A DNA stretch of 64,000 nt from Streptosporangium brasiliense. GTDB taxonomy: Bacteria; Actinomycetota; Actinomycetes; Streptosporangiales; Streptosporangiaceae. A model generated the notes under the pieces. It did not search any database. It saw only the letters and a program-made list of their open reading frames with translations, and had not been told where the DNA came from. The DNA lies in assembly GCF_030811595.1 (NCBI RefSeq), contig NZ_JAUSRB010000002.1, positions 1,612,001 through 1,676,000 of the forward strand. The letters run 5' to 3'. The position numbers and the translations under genes were made by a program. This document shows, piece after piece, positions 1 to 8,645 of the stretch (positions are counted from its first letter, which is position 1; each line of letters starts with the position of its first letter).

Positions 1-45
1 TCCTCTCCTGATGTTTCGTGCGTGTGACGTCCGCTCGTAGGGCGC

Positions 46-720
46 TCAGCGGATGTACGGCCGGGCCGCCCGGCCCTCCCGCAGGGTGGTCGCCCACCAG
101 GTGAGCTGGTCGAGCATGACCTTGACCGCACCCTCGGCGCCCTCCAGCTCTGCCTGCCGCCCCGCCGCGTCGGACCGGCCGTGCGCCAGTTGGAGGCTGA
201 CGGTGTCGCGCAGGGAGACCACGTGCAGCTCGGCGAAGACCAGGCGGAGCTGCTCCACCGCGTGCAGCCCCCCGGAGCGCCCGCCGTACGAGACGTAGCC
301 GACCGGCTTGGCCGCCCACTCGTGGCGGACCGAGTCGATGACCAGCTTCAGCGCGGCGGGGTAGCCGTGGTTGTACTCCGGGGTGATCACGACGAAGCCG
401 TCGGCGGCGCCGATCCTGGCGGCGAGCTCACGGGTCTCGCTCCCGGTGCCGCCGGAGGCCCCGGCACCGTCGGGACGACCCTCACCGCCGGGACGCCCTT
501 CACCTCCGGAGCCCGCACCGTCGGGACGGCCCGCACCGCCGGAACCCTCGGCGCCGCCGGAGCTCATGGGCCGGAGCGGGGGGAGCGGGGTGCGGCCCAG
601 GTCGATCACGTCCACGTTCAGGTCGGCCCGCCGCCCGATCCGCTCCAGGAACCACCGCCCCACCGTCGTCCCGAGACCGCCCTCCCGGGTGCTTGCGATG
701 ATGACTGCGATGTCCGGCAC
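46..720 (-). CDS. NADPH-dependent FMN reductase family protein
   Basis: This 224-residue flavodoxin-like protein should reduce flavin or quinone in the cytoplasm with NAD(P)H. The N-terminus (IAVIIASTREGGLGTTVGRW) is the FMN-phosphate loop. VITPEYNHGYPAALKLVIDS is the conserved E-Y-N-x-G-Y-P segment of the family, followed by YVSYGGRSGG. The GTG start has an AGGAGG ribosome site five bases upstream. Residues about 53-95 are a Gly/Arg/Asp-rich insertion inside an otherwise normal domain; the 14-bp DNA motif gcaccgtcgggacg occurs twice in it (464-477 and 515-528), so it looks like an in-frame minisatellite. The exact substrate cannot be read from the sequence. Confidence 0.85.
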   Translation of the reverse strand: MPDIAVIIASTREGGLGTTVGRWFLERIGRRADLNVDVIDLGRTPLPPLRPMSSGGAEGSGGAGRPDGAGSGGEGRPGGEGRPDGAGASGGTGSETRELAARIGAADGFVVITPEYNHGYPAALKLVIDSVRHEWAAKPVGYVSYGGRSGGLHAVEQLRLVFAELHVVSLRDTVSLQLAHGRSDAAGRQAELEGAEGAVKVMLDQLTWWATTLREGRAARPYIR

Positions 721-793
721 GGCGGCCTCCTCCTACAGGTCGATCGGGTCGATGCCCTGAGGGACCACCGTGCAACCTCCAGTGCGGTTGAGG

Positions 794-1306
794 TCAAGCG
801 GGACCGGTGGGCAGGCGCATCTCCAGGAGCTGGCCGGGCCACTCGTTCACCTTGAACGGCTCGGTCCTGGTGAAGCCCTGGCTCTCGTAGTACTTCACCA
901 ACCGGCCGTCGTCACCGGCGTAGCAGTCGACCCTGAGCAGCGGCACCCCCAGCTCCACCGCCTCGGCGCGGGCCCGCTCCAGCAGGGCGGAGCCGACGCC
1001 GCGGCCGTGGAAGCGCTGGTCGATGACCAGCCCCTGGACGTACAGCTCCGGCTCCGAGGCCGGGGTGACGTAGTCCATCGCGGGACCCAGGACCACGCAT
1101 CCGGCGGGCTCGCCGTCGATCTCGGCGATGCGCATCCCGCCGGAGGACGCCCAGGAGGTGACCCGCTCGACGCGGGCCGTGCTGGCGGAGAACGGCTCAC
1201 TGCCCCACTGGCCGGTACGGCCCTGCGCGGTCAGCCACGCCACCGCACTGTCGAACATCCCGAGAACCGCCGGAACGTCGTCAAGATTCCCATCGCGGAT
1301 AATCAT
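794..1306 (-). CDS. GNAT family N-acetyltransferase
   Basis: A single-domain 170-residue Gcn5-related acetyltransferase. The acetyl-CoA pyrophosphate loop is visible as FHGRGVGSALLERARAEA (Q/R-x-x-G-x-G/A), preceded by the beta-4 strand ELYVQGLVIDQR and followed by VPLLRVDCYAGDDGRLVKYYESQGF, the usual C-terminal half with the conserved Y-Y-x-x-x-G-F. ATG start at 1306. It lies 73 bp upstream of the flavin reductase on the same strand and could be cotranscribed with it. Substrate unknown. Confidence 0.85.
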   Translation of the reverse strand: MIIRDGNLDDVPAVLGMFDSAVAWLTAQGRTGQWGSEPFSASTARVERVTSWASSGGMRIAEIDGEPAGCVVLGPAMDYVTPASEPELYVQGLVIDQRFHGRGVGSALLERARAEAVELGVPLLRVDCYAGDDGRLVKYYESQGFTRTEPFKVNEWPGQLLEMRLPTGPA

Positions 1307-1519
1307 CGGCGGATCGTAACAGGCGTCGCAGGACGGACCGTGGCTCGGCCGTCCCGGGGCGGGACCGCCACCGGGCCGTCCGGCCCGGGAGGTCCGGCTC
1401 GGAGGGGCCTGTCGCGGGTTCTTATCCGCCCTTTATGGGTGATTAGTACACTCGGCGACGGCCGGAATCCGGCCCATCGGCCACGGGTGCCCACCCAGGC
1501 CCATCCCCTCAGGAGTCAC

Positions 1520-2932
1520 GTGAGCAGCGGGTTGACCGACGCGCCCCCAAGGCCCGCGGAGCAGCGGCCGCCCCGGCGGCGCCGCAGGTGGCTGTGGTGG
1601 CTGGTGGCCGCCGTCACCGTCGTCGTGGTCGCGGTGGCGGCGACGGTCGGCGGTGTCTACGTCAAGCTGGCCGGGAACGTCAAGCACACCGACGTCCAGG
1701 CGGACGACCTGGGGAAGCGGCCGGTCAAGGTCGCCACCAAGGCACTGAACGTCCTGGTGGTCGGCTCGGACCAGCGCGGCGGCAAGAACGCCAAATACGG
1801 CAGGTTCCCCGGCGAGCGGACCGACACCATCATGCTGGCGCACATCTCGCCGAAGCGGGACAACGCGATGGTCGTCAGCTTCCCCCGGGATTCGATGGTC
1901 CAGCTCCCCGAGTGCCGGGCCAGGCAGGGACTCCCCGGCCAGCGGGCGCACCTGGGCATGATCAACGAGTCGTTCAACTCCGGCGGGATCGCCTGCACCT
2001 GGAAGACCGTCGAGTCGCTCACCGGCATCCACATCGACCACTTCGTGAAAGTCGACTTCACCGGGTTCAAGGGCATGGTCGACGCGGTCGGCGGCGTCGA
2101 GGTGTGCGTGCCCGAGCCGATCCACGACAAGAAGGCCCTGCTCACGCTGGCCGCCGGCCGACAGACCCTCAAGGGCGAGCAGGCCCTGGGCTACGTCCGG
2201 GCCCGCTACAGCCTGGGCGACGGCTCCGACATCGGGCGCATCCAGCGGCAGCAGATGTTCATCGCTTCCATGGTCAAGAAGGTCATGAGCGGTGAGACGC
2301 TCACCAACCCGACGAAGCTCTTCGGCTTCCTCGACGCGGCCACCAGGTCGGTCACCACCGACCCCGGCCTCACCCCCCTGGTCATGAAGGACCTGGCGAC
2401 CAGCGCCCAGGGCCTGGCCGCCGGGCAGATCCACTTCATCACCACCCCCTGGCGATACTCGGTCACCTATCCCGGCCGGGTGGAATGGGTCGAGCCGCAG
2501 AGCAGGAAGCTGTTCCAGATCGTCGCCCGGGACAGGACGGTCGCCGGTTCGGGGGTCAAGGGCGGCCAGTCCAAGGTGGCCCGGTCGAAGATCCAGGTCG
2601 AGGTGCGCAACGGGACCGGCCGCTCCCACCTGGCCACCCAGGTGGCCGCCGTCCTGGAGGAGCGGGGCTACCACATCGCCAAGATCGGGGATGCGCCGCG
2701 CAAGCCGTACCCGAAGACCACGATCGCCTACTCCCCGAACGGCGCGCCGGGGGCGCCGACCCTCACCCGCGACCTGCTCGCCTCCACCGCCAGGCCCGTC
2801 CCCGGGGCCGTCACGGCACGGCTCGTCCTGACCATCGGCGACGACTGGAAGGGCCTCAGGCCCCTCCGCCAGGACGACACCGACAGCCTCAAGGGCTTCG
2901 ACGCCACCCACGACTCCTGCGCGAGCGCCTGA
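1520..2932 (+). CDS. LytR-CpsA-Psr (LCP) family cell-wall glycopolymer transferase
   Basis: LCP proteins move lipid-linked glycopolymers such as teichoic acid or arabinogalactan onto peptidoglycan outside the membrane. The predicted 470-residue protein has a proline/arginine-rich cytoplasmic tail (RRRRRW), one membrane helix at about 24-46, the LCP catalytic domain (NVLVVGSDQRGG, then RTDTIMLAHI, VSFPRDSMVQLP and later GYVRARYSLGDGSDIGRIQRQ, containing the conserved Arg/Asp residues), and a LytR_C domain near residues 355-430 (VEVRNGTGRSHLATQVAAVL). I chose GTG 1520 because AGGAG lies four bases upstream and longer versions add only non-conserved low-complexity residues. A second LCP gene lies at 20034-21413. 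Confidence 0.9.
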   Translation: MSSGLTDAPPRPAEQRPPRRRRRWLWWLVAAVTVVVVAVAATVGGVYVKLAGNVKHTDVQADDLGKRPVKVATKALNVLVVGSDQRGGKNAKYGRFPGERTDTIMLAHISPKRDNAMVVSFPRDSMVQLPECRARQGLPGQRAHLGMINESFNSGGIACTWKTVESLTGIHIDHFVKVDFTGFKGMVDAVGGVEVCVPEPIHDKKALLTLAAGRQTLKGEQALGYVRARYSLGDGSDIGRIQRQQMFIASMVKKVMSGETLTNPTKLFGFLDAATRSVTTDPGLTPLVMKDLATSAQGLAAGQIHFITTPWRYSVTYPGRVEWVEPQSRKLFQIVARDRTVAGSGVKGGQSKVARSKIQVEVRNGTGRSHLATQVAAVLEERGYHIAKIGDAPRKPYPKTTIAYSPNGAPGAPTLTRDLLASTARPVPGAVTARLVLTIGDDWKGLRPLRQDDTDSLKGFDATHDSCASA

Positions 2933-2958
2933 TCGTCCCTTTTGAGTAGGGTCGGGGC

Positions 2959-5613
2959 ATGTTGTACGGGAGGGCCGCCGAGCAGGCCGCCATCGACCGG
3001 CTGCTGGCGGACTCCCGGGCGGGCCGGAGCGGCGCCCTGCTCGTCCGGGGCGAGCCGGGCATCGGCAAGACCGCCCTGCTGGACTACGCGGCCACCGCCG
3101 CCGGGGACCTGCGGGTGATCCGCGGCACCGGGGTGGAGTCGGAGGCCGAGCTGCCGTTCGCCGGACTGCACCTGCTGCTGCGGCCGGTGTCCGACCGGAT
3201 CGGGACACTGCCCGAGCAGCAGGAGCGGGCGCTGCGGGCCGCCTTCGGGCTGGCCGCCGTGGAGGCCGGGGACCGGCTGCTGGTCGGTCTGGGCGTGCTG
3301 TCCCTGCTGTCGGAGCTGGCCGAGGACGGCCCGCTGCTGGTGATGGTGGACGACGCGCAGTGGCTCGACCGGGCCTCGACCGAGGCGCTGCTGTTCGCCG
3401 CGCGGCGGCTCGACGCCGAGGGGGTCGCGCTGATCCTCGCCGCGCGGGAGCCCTTCACCGCGCCGGGGCTGGCGGAACTGCCGCTGAAGGGGCTCGACGC
3501 CCCGTCCGCCGCGGCCCTGCTGGGCGCCGGAGTCGATCCGGTCGTGCGCTACCGCGTGCTGGCCGAGGCGCGGGGCAACCCGCTCGCGCTGATCGAGCTG
3601 CCCGCCGCCGCGCCCACCGACGGTACGGCGCTGCCGCTCACCAGCCGGGTCCAGGACGCCTTCCTCAGCCAGGTCAAGCGGCTGCCCGAGGCGACGCAGG
3701 GCCTGCTCGCGGTGGCCGCAGCCGAGGACACCGGCGACCTGAACGTCGTGCTGCGGGCGGCGGCGGTGTTCGGGGACTTCCTTGAGGACCTCCACCCGGC
3801 CGAGAGCGCGGACCTGGTCAGGGTCAGCGAGGGGACCATGACCTTCCGGCACCCCCTGGTCCGGGCCGCCGTCTACCAGGGGATCCCGCCCAGCCTGCGC
3901 CTGGCCGTCCACAAGGCGCTGGCCGCCTCGCTGGACGGCCCCGACGACGCCGACCGGCGCGCCTGGCACCTGGCCATGGCGGCGACCGGCCCGGACGAGG
4001 ACGTGGCCGCCGAACTGGAGCGGACCGCCGCGCGCGCGAGCGGCCGCAACGGCCACGCCGCCGCGGCCACCGCCTACGAGCGGGCGGCCCGGCTCAGCGC
4101 GCAGCCCGGGACCCGGGCCCGGCGGCTGACGCTGGCCGCGGAGACGGCGGCCTGGGCCGGCGAGCTGGACCGGGCCGGGGCACTGGCCGAGCGGGGTGCC
4201 CAGCAGCTCGCCGCGCTGGCCGGGCAGGACACCGAGGCGGCCGAGGGAGCGGCGCTCCAGGCACGGCTCACCCATGTCCGGGCGACCGCCGACTTCCTGC
4301 GCGGGTCGCTGCACACCGCGCACGAGGCGCTGCTCGACGGGGCCGCGACGGCGGACGGCCCCCGGGCCGCGCGGATGCTCACGCAGGCGCTGCACACCGC
4401 CTGGTACATCGGCGCGCCCGAGCTCGACCGCACCAGGGCCAGGCTCGACGCCCTGGAGCTGCCCGCCGGCGACCCGCTCGCGCCGGTCGTCGGCTTCCTC
4501 ATCGCCGTCCTGTCCCGGCCGGACGCCCCGCCGTCGCTGACCGAGACGGTCGCCGCGTCCCGGCAGGCGGGCCTGGACGGCCCGCGCGACCTCGTCCAGG
4601 CCTGCGGGTTCGGGCTGGCGTCCGGCCAGGACGGGGAGGTCCGCGAGACCGCCGCGGCGCTGGTCGCCGAGGCCCGGACCCGGGGCGACATCGGGGTGCT
4701 GCCGACGCTGCTGTTCTTCCTCGCCGAGACCGAGCTCTTCCACGGCCGGCACCGTGACGCGCTGACCGTCGCCACCGAGAGCCTCCGCATCGCGCGCGAC
4801 ACCGGACAGCGGCAGTGGGTCAGCCAGATGAACAGCTTCCTGGCCTATCTCGCCGCGGTCGAAGGTGACGACGGGCGCTGCCGGGCCCTGGCGGACGCGG
4901 CCCTCGAGGACGGCACGGCGGGCAGCCGTTGGGTGGCCTGGGCACTGGGCATGCTCGACCTCGGTCACGGCCGGGTGGAGGCCGCGCTCTCCCGCCTCGA
5001 ACCCATGGCGGGCGGGCACCACGTGTCCGAGACACGGTGCGTGCCCGATCTGGTGGAGGCGGCCGTACGGCTCGGCGCCCCGGAGCGCGCGGCCGGGGCC
5101 TTCGCCCGCTATCGGGAGTGGGGCCACCACACGCGGCAGCCGTGGGCCGAGGCCCTGGTGCTGCGCTGCCGTGCCCTGCTCGAAGACTCGGAGGAGCATT
5201 TCACCGCGGCGTTGAAGCTCGACGGGCGGCCCTTCGAGCGGGCCAGGACCGAGCTGCTCTACGGCGAGTGGCTCCGTCGTGCCCGGCGCAAGGCCGACGC
5301 CCGCGCCCATCTGCGCGCCGCCCTGGAGACCTTCGAGCGCCTGGAGGCCACCCCGTGGGCCGGCCGGGCGCGTGCGGAGCTGGGCGCCACCGGTTCGGCC
5401 GCGCCCGCCGCGCCCGCGCCCGGACCGCTGGCCCGGCTCACCCCGCAGGAGCTGCAGATCGTACGGCTGGCGGCGCAGGGCCTGTCCAACCGGGATATCG
5501 CGGCCCAGCTCTTCCTCAGCCCGCGGACGGTGGGATACCACCTCTACAAGGCCTATCCCAAGCTCGGCGTCGCCTCCCGGGGCGAGCTCGGCTCCCTTAC
5601 TCTTTCCGATTAA
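2959..5613 (+). CDS. Large ATP-binding LuxR (LAL) family transcriptional regulator
   Basis: An 884-residue MalT/LAL-type regulator. Residues 31-40 hold a Walker A motif (GEPGIGKTAL, Lys37), and LLVMVDDAQWLD at about 125-136 is Walker B. A long helical TPR-like region follows, and the C-terminus (about 822-880) is a LuxR helix-turn-helix (LTPQELQIVRLAAQGLSNRD). Such proteins bind an inducer and ATP, oligomerise and activate nearby genes. It starts at ATG 2959, 26 bp after the LCP gene. The orphan sensor kinase follows after an 85-bp AT-rich gap with its own promoter, so I do not assume the two are functionally paired. The cognate signal is unknown. Confidence 0.92.
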   Translation: MLYGRAAEQAAIDRLLADSRAGRSGALLVRGEPGIGKTALLDYAATAAGDLRVIRGTGVESEAELPFAGLHLLLRPVSDRIGTLPEQQERALRAAFGLAAVEAGDRLLVGLGVLSLLSELAEDGPLLVMVDDAQWLDRASTEALLFAARRLDAEGVALILAAREPFTAPGLAELPLKGLDAPSAAALLGAGVDPVVRYRVLAEARGNPLALIELPAAAPTDGTALPLTSRVQDAFLSQVKRLPEATQGLLAVAAAEDTGDLNVVLRAAAVFGDFLEDLHPAESADLVRVSEGTMTFRHPLVRAAVYQGIPPSLRLAVHKALAASLDGPDDADRRAWHLAMAATGPDEDVAAELERTAARASGRNGHAAAATAYERAARLSAQPGTRARRLTLAAETAAWAGELDRAGALAERGAQQLAALAGQDTEAAEGAALQARLTHVRATADFLRGSLHTAHEALLDGAATADGPRAARMLTQALHTAWYIGAPELDRTRARLDALELPAGDPLAPVVGFLIAVLSRPDAPPSLTETVAASRQAGLDGPRDLVQACGFGLASGQDGEVRETAAALVAEARTRGDIGVLPTLLFFLAETELFHGRHRDALTVATESLRIARDTGQRQWVSQMNSFLAYLAAVEGDDGRCRALADAALEDGTAGSRWVAWALGMLDLGHGRVEAALSRLEPMAGGHHVSETRCVPDLVEAAVRLGAPERAAGAFARYREWGHHTRQPWAEALVLRCRALLEDSEEHFTAALKLDGRPFERARTELLYGEWLRRARRKADARAHLRAALETFERLEATPWAGRARAELGATGSAAPAAPAPGPLARLTPQELQIVRLAAQGLSNRDIAAQLFLSPRTVGYHLYKAYPKLGVASRGELGSLTLSD

Positions 5614-5642
5614 TTGGACATAACATAATAGAAAGCCTTTAC

Positions 5643-5681
5643 TTTCCAATGAATACCTTTCACCTATAAATATGTGAAAGG
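5643..5681 (+). promoter_or_regulatory. AT-rich promoter with inverted repeat flanking the -10 element
   Basis: The gap 5614-5698 is strikingly AT-rich. TTTCCA (5643-5648) and TATAAA (5666-5671) are spaced by 17 bp as -35 and -10 elements for the downstream kinase. An 8-bp perfect inverted repeat, CCTTTCAC (5656-5663) and GTGAAAGG (5674-5681), brackets the -10, as an operator would. The right arm is followed by ATTTTTC, so the same structure could instead act as a terminator for the LuxR gene. Confidence 0.45.
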
Positions 5682-5698
5682 ATTTTTCAGGGGGAAAT

Positions 5699-7072
5699 GT
5701 GGCTATACCGCCGTGCCTGCGTTCGATCCAGAGCCGGATGACGATCACCGTGCTGCTGATATCCGCGCTGGTTCTGGGGGTCGGAGCGCTCGCGACGTCG
5801 CTGGGTGTGCGCGCCAGGGTGCTGGAGGAGACCGTCGACACCGCCACCGTGGCGGCCCGGCAGACCTACGAGGCCGTCGGCAAGGGGCCGCCGGTCAGCA
5901 CATTACCGATAAACCAGGTCGGATATCTCCAGGTCGTCTCCCACGACGGCCGGGTCCTGGCCGCCAGCCCGGCGATGAAGGGACAGCCCCCGATCAGCCA
6001 CCTGTGGCCCACCGGCGGTGACACCCGGGTGGTCGACACGACCTGCGCGACGGTGCCCGGAGAGGGCCGGACCTGCTTCGTCACCGCAGGCCTCCAGCAC
6101 AGAGCGTCCTCCTACGGCGACGTCATGGTCTACGCGGCGGAGCCCGAGCCGCCGATACTCGCCGGCCCCATCCTGGAGATCGCGCTGGCCGCCTTCTCCC
6201 TGGCGATGCTCGCGCTGCTCGGCTGGGGCACCTGGCGGCTGGTCGGCCGGACCCTGGAGCCGGTGAGGCGGATGCGCACCGAGATGGCCGAGATAACCGG
6301 GGCCTCCGATCTCAGCCGCCGGATGACTGTGCCGGACAAGGCGGACGAGCTGACGGAACTCACCCAGACCGTCAACGCGACCCTCAACCAGCTCGAACGG
6401 TCCCTGGAGAACCAGCGCCGCTTCGCCTCCGACGCCTCCCACGAACTGCGCACCCCGCTGACCGGGCTGCGCGCCAAGCTCGAACTGGCACTGGCCGATC
6501 CCGAGGCCGAGGACCCCAGCGAGACGATGCGCTCGGCGCTGGCCGACGCGGAGCGGCTCCAGGCCATCGTGAACGACCTGCTCATGCTCGCCCGCCTCGA
6601 CGCGGGCGTGCAGGACTCGCTCGAACAGATCGACCTCGCCCAGCTCGTCACCACCGAGGTGGAGCGGCGGCCGCCCCGGCACGAGGTGCTCATGCGCCTC
6701 AAGCCCGACGTGGTGGTCCAGGGCAGCAGGCTCCAGCTCTCCCGGCTGCTGACCAACCTGCTGGCCAACGCCGACCGGCACGCGGCGGGCGAGGTCGAGG
6801 TCTACGTCGGCAGCGAAGGAGGGGAGGCCGTGCTGGAGGTCGCCGACGACGGCCTCGGCATCCCGACGGACCAGCGCGAACGGGTCTTCCAGAGGTTCAC
6901 CCGCCTGGACTCCGCACGCGGCCGCGACGCCGGAGGGACGGGCCTGGGCCTGCCCATCGCCAGGGACATCGCCTCCGCGCACCGCGGCAAGCTGTACGCC
7001 GCCGACAGCACCAACGGCCGCGGCGCCCGGCTGGTCCTCCGGCTGCCGCTGTCCACCAACCTCCCCATCTAG
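5699..7072 (+). CDS. Orphan sensor histidine kinase (HAMP, HisKA, HATPase)
   Basis: A 457-residue membrane sensor kinase. Order: transmembrane helix at about 15-40, an extracytoplasmic sensor of roughly 110 residues, a second helix near 155-180, a HAMP linker (VGRTLEPVRRMRTEMAEITG), the dimerisation/phosphorylation box FASDASHELRTPLTGLR with phospho-accepting His248, and the ATPase domain with N box (LTNLLANADRHA), G1 (VADDGLGIP) and GGTGLGLPIARDIASAHRG. GTG 5699 follows a GGGGG ribosome site. No response regulator of the OmpR type lies next to it, which is unusual because this kinase class is normally encoded with its partner. Confidence 0.92.
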   Translation: MAIPPCLRSIQSRMTITVLLISALVLGVGALATSLGVRARVLEETVDTATVAARQTYEAVGKGPPVSTLPINQVGYLQVVSHDGRVLAASPAMKGQPPISHLWPTGGDTRVVDTTCATVPGEGRTCFVTAGLQHRASSYGDVMVYAAEPEPPILAGPILEIALAAFSLAMLALLGWGTWRLVGRTLEPVRRMRTEMAEITGASDLSRRMTVPDKADELTELTQTVNATLNQLERSLENQRRFASDASHELRTPLTGLRAKLELALADPEAEDPSETMRSALADAERLQAIVNDLLMLARLDAGVQDSLEQIDLAQLVTTEVERRPPRHEVLMRLKPDVVVQGSRLQLSRLLTNLLANADRHAAGEVEVYVGSEGGEAVLEVADDGLGIPTDQRERVFQRFTRLDSARGRDAGGTGLGLPIARDIASAHRGKLYAADSTNGRGARLVLRLPLSTNLPI

Positions 7073-7075
7073 GGT

Positions 7076-7198
7076 CTACGGCGTCTCACCCCGGGGCCCA
7101 TGACATCTCGCCCCGGGGTCTTGGCGTCTCACACCAGGTCCTTGGCATCTCGCGCTGGAGCTTGGCATCTCGCCCGGGGCCTACGGTGTCTCACGCCG
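7076..7198. repeat. Six degenerate tandem copies (19-22 bp) of the L,D-transpeptidase gene 3' end
   Basis: Read on the minus strand, the last codons and TAG stop of the transpeptidase gene (CGTGAGACACCGTAG) are followed by five further diverged copies of the same block (cores such as GCGAGATGCCAAG and GTGAGACGCCGTAG), filling the whole gap to the convergent kinase gene. The outermost copy again contains TAG. Confidence 0.75.
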
Positions 7199-8530
7199 GA
7201 CGTGGACCGGGTCCCCCACGGCTACCAGGTGGAAGATCCGCTCGGCGATGTGCGGCGGGATACGCACACACCCGGAGGCGAGAGGCGGCGCCGGGGCGGC
7301 CGGAGGAGCCGAGGGCACCGAGGCGGCCTGTGAGGCCGGGGAGTCCTGGTAGAGCGGATGGAGCGGGTGGTCCGGCCGGAGCGGCCGGTCCGGCCGGTCC
7401 TGTCGGGCGGCCTGGAGCGGGTGGACGGCCCCGGCCGGGAACGCCGGCCGGGCAGGGGTGACCGGGAACGCCGGCCGTACCGGACCGGTGGCGCCGGCCG
7501 GGACCTCCGACTTGATCGAAAGCACCGGACGTGCCGGATGGCGCCCCTCCGCCGGACGCACCGCATGGTCCTGGCGCACCCCACCGTCCGGACGCCCCGC
7601 ATGACCCGGACGGGCCGAGTGGCGCCCCTTCACCGGACGCGGCGCATGGTCCTGGCGCACCGCACGGTCCGGACGGGCCGGATGGCGCCCCTCCACCGGA
7701 CGCACCGCATGGTCCGCACGGGCCGCACCGTCCGGACGTCCCGCACGGTCCGAACGCACCGCATGGTCCTGGCGCACCGCACGGTCCGGACGGGCCGGAT
7801 GGCGCCCCTCCACCGGACGCACCGCGTGGTCCGGACGCACCGCGTGGTCCGGACGGGCCGCGTGGGTCGAGCGTGCCGGCCCCCCGGCCGGCCGGTCCCT
7901 GGGGCCCGCTCCGGCGCCGTGGCCGGCCGCGTCCGTGAAACCGCTGGCGACGCCGCCCGTGACGGCGCTCATGAAGTCGCCGGCGGGTCCCCTCTCGAAG
8001 GAGAGCGTCTCGTACGTCGTCACCAGCGGATCCGCGCTCCGGTACCGCTCACGTTCGACGATGTGGAAGTCCCCCGCCGGGGTGGGCGTGCTGGAGCTGT
8101 TGCCGTACTGGCAGAAGTACGTGCCGCTGCCCGTCGAGACGTGGGAGGTGATCATCGGGTGGTCATGGCGGTAGACGGTGAGGAGCTGGCGGCGCAGGTC
8201 GATCTCGACCCGCCGGGGCTGTCCCGTGGGGACGAGCGGCACCGGCCGGTGCGGGTGGGCCAGCGCCTGCCAGGTCTCCGGTCCGACCTCGTCCTTGGCC
8301 TTCAGCCCCTGCGACTTCTGGAACGCCCAGACCGCGACCTGGGTCTCCGCGCCGTAGTAGCCGTCCCGCAGGCCCGGGAAGAACTTCAGCTCCTGCAGCC
8401 GTCGTTGCAGCCGCTCCACGGCCTTGGTGTAGTCGCCGGGGTGCAGGGTCCGGTCCTTGGCCGACACCGGGGCCGGGAGCCCTATCACCCCCACAGCCAC
8501 GATCACCGCTCCCGCCAGATATTTGATCAC
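7181..8530 (-). CDS. L,D-transpeptidase-like protein with large repeat insertion in the catalytic domain
   Basis: A secreted cell-wall protein of 449 residues. It has a signal peptide (1-24), a peptidoglycan-binding domain at about 30-92 (YTKAVERLQRRLQELKFFPG), and the first half of a YkuD domain (VEIDLRRQLLTVYRH to GNSSSTPTPAGDFHIVERER, about 107-162). A region of about 210 residues (205-415) made of His/Ala/Arg/Pro/Asp repeats interrupts the domain, which then resumes as ASGCVRIPPHIAERIFHLV with putative nucleophile Cys421. Related actinobacterial enzymes have a GG-I-A-x-H-G block and S-H-G-C-V-R in this area. Here the block reads TGGVASGF and the motif ASGCVR, so both conserved His residues appear to be missing. 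It may be inactive or structural. GTG start. Confidence 0.75.
   Translation of the reverse strand: MIKYLAGAVIVAVGVIGLPAPVSAKDRTLHPGDYTKAVERLQRRLQELKFFPGLRDGYYGAETQVAVWAFQKSQGLKAKDEVGPETWQALAHPHRPVPLVPTGQPRRVEIDLRRQLLTVYRHDHPMITSHVSTGSGTYFCQYGNSSSTPTPAGDFHIVERERYRSADPLVTTYETLSFERGPAGDFMSAVTGGVASGFTDAAGHGAGAGPRDRPAGGPARSTHAARPDHAVRPDHAVRPVEGRHPARPDRAVRQDHAVRSDRAGRPDGAARADHAVRPVEGRHPARPDRAVRQDHAPRPVKGRHSARPGHAGRPDGGVRQDHAVRPAEGRHPARPVLSIKSEVPAGATGPVRPAFPVTPARPAFPAGAVHPLQAARQDRPDRPLRPDHPLHPLYQDSPASQAASVPSAPPAAPAPPLASGCVRIPPHIAERIFHLVAVGDPVHVRRETP
7530..7862. repeat. GC-rich minisatellite inside the L,D-transpeptidase gene
   Basis: Nested tandem repeats. A larger block beginning tggcgcccct recurs near 7538, 7620, 7682 and 7799, and is itself built from 15-18-bp submotifs resembling cgcaccgcatggtcc and ggtccggacggg. 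The array keeps the minus-strand reading frame open and encodes HPARPDRAVRQDHAVR-like peptides. It is also open in other frames, which yields spurious collagen-like ORFs on the plus strand. Confidence 0.8.
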
Positions 8531-8645
8531 ATGGCGATGAATACCCCGGCTCTACAGGAAAGCCTTGGCGGATATCGCAAAGAATCAATCCCGACATTCC
8601 CCCTGGCGGATCTGGCCTGAATACATCACATGAAAGAATCGAGCC

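Noticed and set aside
2959..7072. LuxR gene and sensor kinase as a two-component pair
   Set aside because: The LuxR protein has an ATPase domain and no receiver domain, and the kinase has its own promoter.
7530..7862. CRISPR array
   Set aside because: Repeats are contiguous, nested and coding, with no unique spacers of uniform length and no cas genes in the window.
7531..7938. Collagen-like plus-strand ORF (D-A-P-H-G-P-G repeats)
   Set aside because: It is the antisense of the minisatellite in the transpeptidase gene; no ribosome site or signal peptide, and the minus-strand frame has flanking conserved domains.
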